The notes under the pieces: generated by a model
Told to the model about the DNA's origin: nothing
The model's input: the letters and a program-made list of their open reading frames with translations, nothing else
Databases searched by the model: none
From: Dokdonia sp. PRO95
GTDB lineage: Bacteria > Bacteroidota > Bacteroidia > Flavobacteriales > Flavobacteriaceae
NCBI RefSeq assembly: GCF_000355805.1
Contig: NZ_CM001837.1
Span: forward strand, 13,434 to 77,433
Direction of reading: 5' to 3'
Length of the DNA: 64,000 nucleotides
Program-made: the position numbers and the translations under genes
In this document: positions 26,701 to 33,906 of the stretch, one piece after another
Layout of the letters: each line of letters begins with the position of its first letter
Position numbering within the stretch: the stretch's first letter is position 1

Positions 26701-27050
26701 CCGAAGGGGTATTAATGCTTTTAAACCGTCCAGAGGTTGATTTGAATATTGCATTTACTAATGGTAGTTACCCTATACACACTGTAAGTAGATCATTAAA
26801 TGTAGACAGTAAATTAATCATGAAAAACCTCATTGAGCTGGGCGTGCAAGTTAACATTGAAGATCACTCGGGGGATAATGCTTTACACATTCTAGCTAGT
26901 CAAAACGAATATGCACTTGATATAATTGAACTTTTACTGGAAAATGGAGCTGATCCCAATCACCGAAACGAAAAAGATAAAAAGCCTATTGACTACGCAT
27001 TAAATAAAATTACAAGAAGCGCTTTTAAGAAAGCAATGCGAGCGAAATAG
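23715..27050 (+). CDS. Secreted MACPF-domain protein with long ankyrin-repeat tail
   Basis: The ATG at 23715 is preferred because a signal peptide ('MLPLFLLILNNPILCQ') begins there, giving 1111 residues; a TTG 12 codons earlier would put charged residues in front. Residues about 20-310 form a MACPF/perforin-like domain with the signature 'FIDRYGTHYAHEVTLGG' (Tyr156-Gly-Thr-His159-Tyr). A linker region (about 320-460, ending in a Lys/Glu-rich helix) follows. From about residue 465 to the end come many degenerate ankyrin repeats, the last ones classic ('DNALHILASQNE...LLLENGADPNHRNE'). MACPF proteins oligomerise and often perforate membranes; ankyrin repeats bind proteins. Target and role unknown. 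Confidence 0.85.
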   Translation: MLPLFLLILNNPILCQQKQLPNLIGQGFDIRYVDALDWLSSSKGKQLIRGNTRRTSINARPTESFHFITSPYDFEKQILNADTLSKPYQALNSKAHYKGFNNDKGNKTLLVYTKKQVPLSKNTLVTAGSTILDSAMVEDFKRLGRDITPEGFIDRYGTHYAHEVTLGGTFLKRNLITNDDFIYSPYDQNQFKEKVIEEIKTSHQSPKNRNPYITTGSGSLFTRGGDTSKQWFTDWQTTLENNVTAIDVSLEPWTIALKKVDFEDLQDKEKRIQLLDSVIELAINSSKKQLHAPQSSQYFTKYSLRFKQSIDKLIKKSAGATSSDEHAYTGDLFFGGFSKDEAMLRTAPLIDRGGIRLETLITDEEIKLNKQVLITVKPEDLERGYVSVWDDTKKLVKSKARKRLRVSGPEKAKTFYKEALTKDIYKDVEITTIDGDIYEVTYVLSLEKEKKLLENSEQHYNTALQTEIVRAASIGDLARMKILLTHNATRRIPGLIAAIITSKQSSEILNYVLDKGVIPSSEDLELLFLKEYFDKQKILILLERGAPFKNNMIYKAVAYQSDPIIYALLREGATPVNNDLSFALETYHYPSVKALMSVDFDAFEAGKKELALAVKNNDADLAEKFTTLGATADASLLDSALKNGNNELKNIIIPVTEANENTLKVSSMLDNTELFKYFINKNARITSNKIPNTATDNNNFEILDISLKNGGNASELLEYAIKKENKKAIQVALNNKAQPDSALFYAAQKDDAELFNDVLNLYEGNPDVAMTAAIKENNLPFAESVIAIKKEDMNVDNLLPLAVAGENVDMVKLLVSNNSNPSKGINKAITIENKTISQYLISMGADTTDPLLIESAITNENLDLVELLVNQGGINLDNALLDATETENIEIVNSLLDSGAKANEALANAMETKNEPLILLLMDHVSSLEGNEFIRSAARKGNLTVIKRLLSNGANPTLAIEDAIRYKMIGSLKILLQSGAKCDQEHLRIAIDYYFTEGVLMLLNRPEVDLNIAFTNGSYPIHTVSRSLNVDSKLIMKNLIELGVQVNIEDHSGDNALHILASQNEYALDIIELLLENGADPNHRNEKDKKPIDYALNKITRSAFKKAMRAK

Positions 27051-27071
27051 ATAGAAAACCAATAGACACAA

Positions 27072-27110
27072 AAGATTAAAGCGCACTGAATGATAATGCG
27101 CTTTAATCTT
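27072..27110. terminator. Bidirectional terminator between the MACPF gene and the curli operon
   Basis: A perfect 14-bp stem (AAGATTAAAGCGCA, 27072-27085, with 27097-27110) encloses an 11-base loop. It lies between two convergent stop codons. The U-tract is weak on both sides. Confidence 0.7.
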
Positions 27111-27131
27111 ATTGAATGTTATGAAAATGAT

Positions 27132-28658
27132 TTAATCCCAATTTGCCATAGAGGCATTAGAGAATAATTCTTGATTGTTATCTGTCGTCTCTAGACTGAC
27201 AATAAGTATTTCTGGAGTGGCATTCTGATTATTTAATTTCCTAGTCAAAATCAAACGCCCTTCATCAGGTGAAAAGCTTGGATTTAAGTCATTCTGTCCT
27301 AATGCTACATCTGTATTTATACTTGTGGTAGTTGACGTACCTCTATTAAAAACAAATACTCTAGATTTAAACAATCTGTAGACTTGAGGGTCCTCAAACT
27401 CATTTACGTCTCTGGCATATATAATATCTGAACCATTAGCACTAATATCTAGGCCTGAATATCCTCCACCTAATCCCTCTGAAACTACTTGCACTTCCTG
27501 TTGACTAGATAATGATACAACGACTATTCTACAACCGTAACCTCTTGTATTATTAGTCTTTATAACAATTTCATTAGAATTAGCATTAGAAACTGCAATT
27601 TCATTTATCAAGGCTCCATCAGGGGTACTATACAATAATGTATTACCACTTCCATCTGCATTGATTCTATATAATTTATCAAAATTAGGGTATAACAAAC
27701 TCTGTCCATTTTGGGACCAACTAAATTGAACCTCTTCCTGACGAAATCCTGCTACTGGAACAGCACTTGTAACTTGAGTAATGTTTTCACCAGAAAAATC
27801 CATTTTAAAAAGATGAGTTTCGCCTCCTATATTTCTCAGAAAAGCGATTGCCTGAGTTTCTAAATTTCGTTTAGGTCTAAAGCTGTTTGTTTCTTCGTCT
27901 GTGAGTTGTAAAACATTTACATCAATATCCTCACTGTCTTCTACATTCTCTGATGAGTCTCCAGAAAAGATTACATTATTTGTGCCAACTCTTTTGACGA
28001 ATAGAAAGGGATTATTTAATGCCGAAAATGTCTTAAATGATCCTATCTCAGATAAAACATCTGGATTATTCTGATCATTTGCTATTACCTGCCAAAAGTA
28101 ATTTGTGGAAAGACTAAGATTATCTACAACTAAGGTTGTGTCTTGCGAGACCTCAAAGCTTTCAATTTCATTAGTAGATCCATTCCTTAGCTCTATGAGG
28201 TACTCAATTGCGTCATCTTCCGGGTCTACTGAATTCCATGCTAAGGTTACTTCTAAAGGAATATCTTGTGCTCCATCTTCAGGAAATATAAGATCTGGTA
28301 TGCTGGGAGAGTTATTTATATTATTTGACACCTTCATTTCAAAGGCGACTACTGACACCTGACCTTCATTAACCTCAACTGCTTCAAAATCTGTTAAAAA
28401 ATCATCCAATTCCGCTTGTACAGAATAATTCCTAACTAACACATTATCAAGTGTAAAAAACCCATCATTATCTGAAAAAGTAGTCGTGGAAGCAGGATTA
28501 GTAGTTATTTTAACATCCTGTAATGGTTCACCAGATTCATCGCTAATTACAGTTCCTGTAATAGTCCCAAAAGTTTCCCCCTCTATGCTATCTTCACTAC
28601 AGCTAAAAAATAGAGAACCAATCAAAATGGCAGTAACAAAGCTTTTTAGATAATTCAT
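27132..28658 (-). CDS. Propeller lipoprotein with carboxypeptidase-like and Fn3 domains, curli operon end
   Basis: This 508-residue protein has a lipoprotein signal ending 'GSLFFSC' (Cys20). It then has a carboxypeptidase-regulatory-like domain ('GTITGTVISDESGEPLQDVKI', about 32-110), an Fn3-like domain ('PSIPDLIFPEDGAQDIPLEVTLAWNSVDP', about 117-215), and a TolB/DPP-type beta-propeller (about 215-505) with repeats such as 'FSWSQNGQSLLYPN' and 'PSFSPDEGRLILTR'. It follows csgG by 24 bases on the same strand, so it is probably the last gene of the curli operon. Its role in fibre anchoring or quality control is only inference. Confidence 0.75.
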   Translation of the reverse strand: MNYLKSFVTAILIGSLFFSCSEDSIEGETFGTITGTVISDESGEPLQDVKITTNPASTTTFSDNDGFFTLDNVLVRNYSVQAELDDFLTDFEAVEVNEGQVSVVAFEMKVSNNINNSPSIPDLIFPEDGAQDIPLEVTLAWNSVDPEDDAIEYLIELRNGSTNEIESFEVSQDTTLVVDNLSLSTNYFWQVIANDQNNPDVLSEIGSFKTFSALNNPFLFVKRVGTNNVIFSGDSSENVEDSEDIDVNVLQLTDEETNSFRPKRNLETQAIAFLRNIGGETHLFKMDFSGENITQVTSAVPVAGFRQEEVQFSWSQNGQSLLYPNFDKLYRINADGSGNTLLYSTPDGALINEIAVSNANSNEIVIKTNNTRGYGCRIVVVSLSSQQEVQVVSEGLGGGYSGLDISANGSDIIYARDVNEFEDPQVYRLFKSRVFVFNRGTSTTTSINTDVALGQNDLNPSFSPDEGRLILTRKLNNQNATPEILIVSLETTDNNQELFSNASMANWD

Positions 28659-28682
28659 TATTCTTTAGTTTTTAATTAAATC

Positions 28683-30092
28683 TTATTTATTTTGTATTGC
28701 TATTTTCTTCTTCTTGAAACTAAAGCCGTACTTCAGTCCAACTCCAAATGTGAAATAAAAGTCATCTCTTTTACCTTGAGAAACACCATCTAATTCATCA
28801 TCCAACATAATGTTATGCTCGGCAAAAGCATTAAAATGCAATCTAGGAGAAAGTTTATATTGGAGCCCTCCCCCATACTGTAATTTGACAAATGCTTCAC
28901 CTAATGATAGACCATCCTCACTAGAATTCACACCGTCTATAACTACTCCCGGACCGCCATAAATATAGGGTCCAAAATTGTCGTTAGGCAGTAAGTACAT
29001 TTTTGAGTTTAAGTCAATACTTCCAAAATAATTTTTCAGAACATCTCCATTATTAATTTGAAATACACTTCCAGCTAGATTTAAGCTAAATGAATTTGAA
29101 ATGCTCTTTTCGTAAGATAACCTACCTAACAAACCTAGTTTTTTAGGGACATAATCACCATCTATTAAGTTAACACCTGCATCCAGTGACACGTAATTAT
29201 TATAATCGTTTTTAACAAACATACGGTCATATAACCCTTGAGATTCCTCAAGCGATTTTTCTTCTCTATACTTTGCTACAAGACTATCATTTACAGCGCT
29301 TCCCTGCTTAGAACTCCAATACTCATTTTCTATTCCTTCTAATACTAAATCATGTACTGCTTTTTCTATAGCATCTTTTACAGCGATTTGCACAGGTTCA
29401 CTTTGAGTAATCCCTGTTTCTGCTTCTAGAAGTCTTTGAAACTTAACGAATCTAAAAAAACTAGCATCTAGAGCTTGTGACAATATAGTTTTAGAAACAT
29501 AAATCGTTTTCAAAATCTCTCCATTTGTAGTTTTGACAGCTCTTAAATATATCGTAATACGATCCTGTCTATACTGCGCTGAACCCCCTAGCCCAAAGTA
29601 CCTCGCACCTATTCCACCGGTCACGATATTAGTGTCGTAAGAGATTATCCCTCCTTCTAAGATTAGTCCTGCATATAATAAAGGTGGTAACGGAGGCTCG
29701 TTCGGGTTGAGGTTTTTGATATATTCTTTTTTTGTGTTACGTATAATATTTCGCTCTGTAGAGAGGTTTGATAAATTCTCACGTTCAATAGGCTTGAACC
29801 AGCCACTATCTTCAAGAGCTTTTATTAAAATTGTAGTACCACCTTGAGTCACGGCTGTACTGAAAGTACTACCGTTTTCAACAGGCTTAAATTGACCTGT
29901 TTGATCACTGAAATTATATACAGCGACCTCAACTTTAGAAGCTGCTTCTGGTAAATCAAGTAGTTTATTTGACGATTTTGACAACTCTCCTACTCTAGCA
30001 GAAGTTTGATTAAATGGTTGGTTAAAATAAGCTCCACAAGAAGCGAGAAGCAATGAACTGAACAAACATACCAGCCTTGTAAATAATTTCAT
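28683..30092 (-). CDS. csgG: Curli secretion channel CsgG with C-terminal beta-rich extension
   Basis: The 469-residue lipoprotein has a signal ending 'LLLASC' (Cys19), then a CsgG domain to about residue 270 with 'VEVAVYNFSDQTGQFKPVENGSTFSTAVTQGGTTILIKAL', 'LILEGGIISYDTNIVTGGIGARYFG' and 'YRQDRITIYLRAVKTTNGEIL'. CsgG forms the nonameric outer-membrane pore that exports curli subunits. E. coli CsgG is about 277 residues; the additional 190 residues here alternate hydrophobic and polar positions like an outer-membrane barrel ('FTFGVGLKYGFSFKKKKI' at the end). This extension is a notable feature of the protein. Follows csgF by nine bases. Confidence 0.9.
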   Translation of the reverse strand: MKLFTRLVCLFSSLLLASCGAYFNQPFNQTSARVGELSKSSNKLLDLPEAASKVEVAVYNFSDQTGQFKPVENGSTFSTAVTQGGTTILIKALEDSGWFKPIERENLSNLSTERNIIRNTKKEYIKNLNPNEPPLPPLLYAGLILEGGIISYDTNIVTGGIGARYFGLGGSAQYRQDRITIYLRAVKTTNGEILKTIYVSKTILSQALDASFFRFVKFQRLLEAETGITQSEPVQIAVKDAIEKAVHDLVLEGIENEYWSSKQGSAVNDSLVAKYREEKSLEESQGLYDRMFVKNDYNNYVSLDAGVNLIDGDYVPKKLGLLGRLSYEKSISNSFSLNLAGSVFQINNGDVLKNYFGSIDLNSKMYLLPNDNFGPYIYGGPGVVIDGVNSSEDGLSLGEAFVKLQYGGGLQYKLSPRLHFNAFAEHNIMLDDELDGVSQGKRDDFYFTFGVGLKYGFSFKKKKIAIQNK

Positions 30093-30101
30093 AAAGTGAG
30101 T

Positions 30102-30506
30102 TTAATTTGGAACTATAACTTGGGTTTCTTCCCCATTTGTGGTGTCAAGAATATTAATTACCAAGCCCTCAAATGTTTCAAAAACTTCTACATTAAGATT
30201 ACCAAATGTAAAAGTGCCTTCTTCTGTTATGTTGAGTCCATCTAATTGTGCGGCAGATAATTCTCTTTCTATTCGGTTAAGCAATTGACCACTTAAATCT
30301 CTTCCAAATCTATCAAGATCTGATTCTTGTTCTTGAGCGGTTGTCGTTGCGGTCAAGCCATTTTGAGCTGCTGCAGAACTTAATAATTGTTGATAATTGA
30401 ACGTATCTCCTCCAAAAAATGGATTTTTAGGCTTATATGAAAATTGCTGACCAACACATATACTCCCATAAAAAGAAAACGCTACTACTATAAAAAATGT
30501 TCTCAT
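30102..30506 (-). CDS. csgF: Curli assembly protein CsgF
   Basis: The 134-residue protein has a signal peptide ending 'GSICVGQ' and the defining mature start 'QFSYKPKNPFFGGDTFNYQQLLSSAAAQNG', which in E. coli CsgF inserts into the CsgG pore. CsgF links the channel to the nucleator at the outer surface. It starts one base after the csgE stop codon and ends nine bases before csgG, indicating tight coupling. Confidence 0.92.
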   Translation of the reverse strand: MRTFFIVVAFSFYGSICVGQQFSYKPKNPFFGGDTFNYQQLLSSAAAQNGLTATTTAQEQESDLDRFGRDLSGQLLNRIERELSAAQLDGLNITEEGTFTFGNLNVEVFETFEGLVINILDTTNGEETQVIVPN

Positions 30507-30507
30507 A

Positions 30508-31275
30508 TTAATATCTTAAATAATCCTCTTTTTGTCTTTCTAAATTTTGCAACTGTACGATACATCTACTCATGGCTAGAGAAGCCATTTCTTGTAAGAA
30601 TGTTTTCTTTGGTTGTGAAAAAAACTGCCATACAACTTTATCACCCACTTTAACGCTAATTCTAGTAGACCTCTGTCTTCCTGGGATTTCCACAATTATA
30701 ATATTCTTATTTGTTTTTATTCCCTTATTGTAATAATCACTGTAAAAGAATTTATAAAAATCTCTACCGGCTTTTGTTATTGTCTTTTGAATAACAAGCC
30801 CATTAATTTCAAATCCATCTTGAGCAACTTCTTGATCCTTTGAAACTTTACTTAATTTTTCATTTTCACTGGCCTTGGTTTGACTTCCTTGGGGAAGTTC
30901 AATTCTATATTTACCAACGGGTTTTCCATCAAGGTCGTAAATCAAAAAGGCGATCACTACTTTATTTGTAAAAGAGTTACTAAGTGATAATGACCTCAAA
31001 ACTTTTCTTTCTCTACCTTTTATCTCAAACCTCTTTTGCTCATTAGTTTTATTTACCTCTCCATCATCATCTGTCTGAAATATCATAAAATCATATGTTA
31101 ACGATAGATCAGATGGTGTTTTATTTTCGGCAATAGCAAAGAACTCTAAAAACTCACTATTTCTCTGCACTCTTATTTCTGCCTTTACTTCTTTATTATA
31201 AAACTGACTTACAGACATTGTGGACCACAACAACATAATAACTAGAGCTAGTATTTGGCGTATGTCTGTCATCAA
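30508..31275 (-). CDS. csgE: Curli chaperone CsgE fused to an N-terminal Ig-like (CsgH-like) domain
   Basis: The 255-residue protein has a signal peptide ('QILALVIMLLWSTMSVSQ'), an N-terminal beta-rich domain (about 27-125: 'EIRVQRNSEFLEFFAIAENKTPSDL', 'YDFMIFQTDD', 'VVIAFLIYDLDG'), and a C-terminal CsgE domain (about 145-255: 'DGFEINGLVIQKTITKAGRDFYKFFY', 'TNKNIIIVEIPGRQRSTRISVKVGDKVVWQFF'). CsgE caps the periplasmic side of CsgG and delivers subunits. E. coli CsgE has only the second part, about 129 residues. The first domain resembles CsgH/CsgC-type inhibitors of premature amyloid formation; this likeness is my inference. Confidence 0.85.
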   Translation of the reverse strand: MMTDIRQILALVIMLLWSTMSVSQFYNKEVKAEIRVQRNSEFLEFFAIAENKTPSDLSLTYDFMIFQTDDDGEVNKTNEQKRFEIKGRERKVLRSLSLSNSFTNKVVIAFLIYDLDGKPVGKYRIELPQGSQTKASENEKLSKVSKDQEVAQDGFEINGLVIQKTITKAGRDFYKFFYSDYYNKGIKTNKNIIIVEIPGRQRSTRISVKVGDKVVWQFFSQPKKTFLQEMASLAMSRCIVQLQNLERQKEDYLRY

Positions 31276-31297
31276 GTTTTTAATCTTAATTTTTCAT

Positions 31298-31846
31298 TTA
31301 ATTATTACTTCGAATTATCAAATATGGCGAGGCTTCTGTCTGTATAAATCTCAAAGATTCTGTCAAAGCATTTGCTCCTTGCCTTTCAAAGTTTAGATTA
31401 TCTCCGTTTTGTTGTAATTCTAAAGCAATATCAGATGAAGGATTATTGATAAAATCAAAAACAGAATTATTATTTCCATTCTGAGCAATCTCAGCAAATA
31501 CTGTATTTACATTGTAATTAAGTTGTGTAAGATTTTTATTGCCATTTTGCGATAGATTAATTTCACTAGCTTCGGCCTCAACCCCTACACTTATTTTGTT
31601 AAGCTCTCCTATTTGTGTTAAAAAGATCGAATTACCACTCTGATTAGAATCTAGTGTTCTTGTGGATGTACTGAGACCAAAAGTTGATAAAAAACTGGCT
31701 CTAGATAACTCATTCGTTTCTGCAACTCCCTGACTATCATCCTGCTCATTTGAATAGGTCTGTCCACTTAAAATTGATGAAAAAGCTAAAAATGAAGCTA
31801 TTATAATCACATTCAAAAAGCTACGTATGTTCTTAAAAATTCTCAT
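31298..31846 (-). CDS. csgB: Minor curlin / nucleator-like protein (CsgB-like)
   Basis: The 182-residue protein has a signal peptide ending 'SSILSGQ' and about four imperfect curlin repeats with the hallmark Gln-x-Gly-x-x-Asn spacing: 'LDSNQSGNSIFLTQIGELNKI', 'NLSQNGNKNLTQLN', 'EIAQNGNNNSVFD' and 'ELQQNGDNLNFERQG'. The C-terminus ends 'YLIIRSNN', positively charged as in CsgB, which nucleates fibres at the cell surface. It lies between the large curlin gene and csgE. The assignment as nucleator is from position, size and C-terminus. Confidence 0.8.
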   Translation of the reverse strand: MRIFKNIRSFLNVIIIASFLAFSSILSGQTYSNEQDDSQGVAETNELSRASFLSTFGLSTSTRTLDSNQSGNSIFLTQIGELNKISVGVEAEASEINLSQNGNKNLTQLNYNVNTVFAEIAQNGNNNSVFDFINNPSSDIALELQQNGDNLNFERQGANALTESLRFIQTEASPYLIIRSNN

Positions 31847-31971
31847 GATTTTAAAATTTTTAATTAAATAATAAGGGAGGAAGTGCTAAACGCTCAATAA
31901 ATTTACGCCTACCCTTCCCCCTTATTCTATGGTTTATTTCAGAAAAATAACCTTACATTTTCAAACATTTC

Positions 31972-33495
31972 TTAGTTGATGTTTGTAAGTCCTATTCTTG
32001 ATGCTCCAACTAAAGTTGATTGTGCAGCTCTAGCTCTAGATAAGAATGCGCTATAATTCTGTTGTGCAGGAAATGCAGATGGATTAGATGGTCCTACTTG
32101 AATAACATCTATTGAGTTATTTCCATTTGGCGCTCCTACTGGTGCATTATTTCCTGGTAAGTTTTGCTCTGATACGAAACTCTGTCCAGCATCTTGATAG
32201 ATTACAACGTCGTTATCAACCCCTCTCTGAGCAGATGTAGCAAAGTTGTCATCCCCATCTTGTACTATTAAGAGACCATTACCTTTACCTCTTTGAGTAG
32301 ATCCTGCAATGTTTCCGTTTCCATTTTGATCAATCAAAGCTTTGTGCTCACTTCCATTTTGTGCAGAACCAGCGATGTTTGCATCTCCATCTTGAGTATG
32401 TGCAAGGTAGTTATCACCACCATTAGGATTACCATAAAGATTTTGATAAGTAAGCGATACGTTGTCATCTCCTAGTTGATATTGCTCAGTATAATTACCT
32501 GGCTCACCAAATTGAAAAGTAGTAGCTAGGTTACGTTCACCCTCTTGACGTTGGTACGCTTCTGCTTCTTCCGAACCAGATGCAGGGAGCGTTGAAGGAT
32601 TACCAATATTATCAACAATGCCATCTAAAACAGCATATCCAAATTGACCTACAGCCGCTAAACCATTAGCATCTGGAAGTGCTCCTTGATTTACATAAGC
32701 TACATTACCATCACCAGCAGCACTACCTGTAGAAATTTGAATCTGACTTGAAGCATTACCGTCTCCATTAACTACAGTACGTGCAGTGTTCTTTGCAGAA
32801 CCTTCTTGATTTACTACTGATGCGTTATCATCACCAAATTGATCTACAAGGGCGTCGTGACCTTCTGTTTGATTTCCATTAGCTTTTTGACGAATATAAG
32901 CGGCATTATCCTCTCCATTTTGTACTGTCCAAGCAGTATTATTGTCATACGTTTGGAGCGTGTGTGCATTGTTATCCTCTCCTTGCTGCGTTACTGCTGC
33001 AAAGTTATTTTGAGCTTGGTCTCCATTACCTTGCTGGATACGTGCTAAGTTATTTTTACTTAAGTCTGCCGTCCCAAGGTCTGCAAGGCCTTGCTCTATA
33101 AGTGCGTCGTTAAAATCACCTTGTTGCTCAACATCTCCTGAGTTTCCTTCACCCACTTGCTCTACTTGAGCTAAGTTGAAAACACCGCTAAAGGCACTTA
33201 CTCCTCCCTGTTGAACCACTCGCGCTTCATTCATCCCGATGCCGTTTCCATCAGACTGATTTGTATATACACCTTGAAGCGATCCCGTTTGACGTACCTC
33301 AAGTAAGTTATCATTTCCGTTTTGAATAGCAAGTCCCTTATTTGCTAGAGGTGCTAGTGCTGGCTGCGTTAACACAACAGATGCTGCCGTACTAGCTGTT
33401 CCTACAGTGGCTCCAGTGTTAGATTGCTGAGTAGTCTGCCCCAAAGCAACCGCTCCGATCATGAGTGCCGCGGCACTAAAAATTACTTTTTTCAT
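31972..33495 (-). CDS. csgA: Major curlin-like amyloid protein, large (CsgA-like)
   Basis: The 507-residue protein has a signal peptide ending 'GAVALGQ' and then roughly fifteen or more repeats of about 20-22 residues with the curlin pattern Gln-x-Gly-x-x-Asn-x-Ala-x-x-x-Gln, for example 'VTQQGEDNNAHTLQ', 'VDQFGDDNASVVNQ', 'IDQNGNGNIAGSTQRG' and 'IVQDGDDNFATSAQRG'. Each repeat would add one rung to the amyloid beta-solenoid. E. coli CsgA has five repeats in 151 residues, so this is a much longer unit. Many Asp residues point to calcium or salt tolerance, as in marine proteins. It is the first gene of the operon. Confidence 0.88.
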   Translation of the reverse strand: MKKVIFSAAALMIGAVALGQTTQQSNTGATVGTASTAASVVLTQPALAPLANKGLAIQNGNDNLLEVRQTGSLQGVYTNQSDGNGIGMNEARVVQQGGVSAFSGVFNLAQVEQVGEGNSGDVEQQGDFNDALIEQGLADLGTADLSKNNLARIQQGNGDQAQNNFAAVTQQGEDNNAHTLQTYDNNTAWTVQNGEDNAAYIRQKANGNQTEGHDALVDQFGDDNASVVNQEGSAKNTARTVVNGDGNASSQIQISTGSAAGDGNVAYVNQGALPDANGLAAVGQFGYAVLDGIVDNIGNPSTLPASGSEEAEAYQRQEGERNLATTFQFGEPGNYTEQYQLGDDNVSLTYQNLYGNPNGGDNYLAHTQDGDANIAGSAQNGSEHKALIDQNGNGNIAGSTQRGKGNGLLIVQDGDDNFATSAQRGVDNDVVIYQDAGQSFVSEQNLPGNNAPVGAPNGNNSIDVIQVGPSNPSAFPAQQNYSAFLSRARAAQSTLVGASRIGLTNIN

Positions 33496-33906
33496 AATAA
33501 TTGAGTTTAAATTAATAATATATAAATGGTTAATAAATACTTATTTACAAGACACAACAAACCATCGTCATTGTCATCACAAGTGCGTCTTTTAATCTAT
33601 TATTACGGGGGAGTAAATATTACAAAGGGGGGAGATAATTGCTGTAATACGAGTACTAAATTAGGAAAATCTACCTCTCTTCCAAGAAGTTACCTACTGT
33701 TTTCGATGAAACGTTATGGTATTTTTAACATTTTTCGGTTAGCACTAGTGTTTACAGTAGCTAAGCACGCAGGGGTAAACACCCCTTTATATAGGCGGGT
33801 ATATAAGAATCAGATTTTTCTTACGAGTTCGCTGACTATAAGAAACTTACAGTCATCTTTTACTTGTACATTATAAAGTCTTGCGTCTTTAATTAGCAAA
33901 AACAGC
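33496..33906. other. Intergenic region upstream of the curli operon, 411 bases
   Basis: This gap should hold the csgA promoter on the minus strand, but no clear TAnnTTTG box was seen. A perfect small hairpin, AGGGGT-AAAC-ACCCCT, is at 33771-33786, and a G-rich run (GGGGGGAG) at 33626-33633. A 116-codon open frame on the + strand across the gap has no family features and is treated as chance. Confidence 0.5.

Noticed and set aside
31972-33495. Repeated DNA in the curlin gene considered as a DNA-level repeat element
   Set aside because: The periodicity follows the protein repeat; DNA copies are diverged, consistent with protein selection.
33526-33876. A 116-codon open frame upstream of the curli operon
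   Set aside because: No family features, mixed composition, TTG/ATG start in the middle of an expected promoter region, and opposite strand to the operon.
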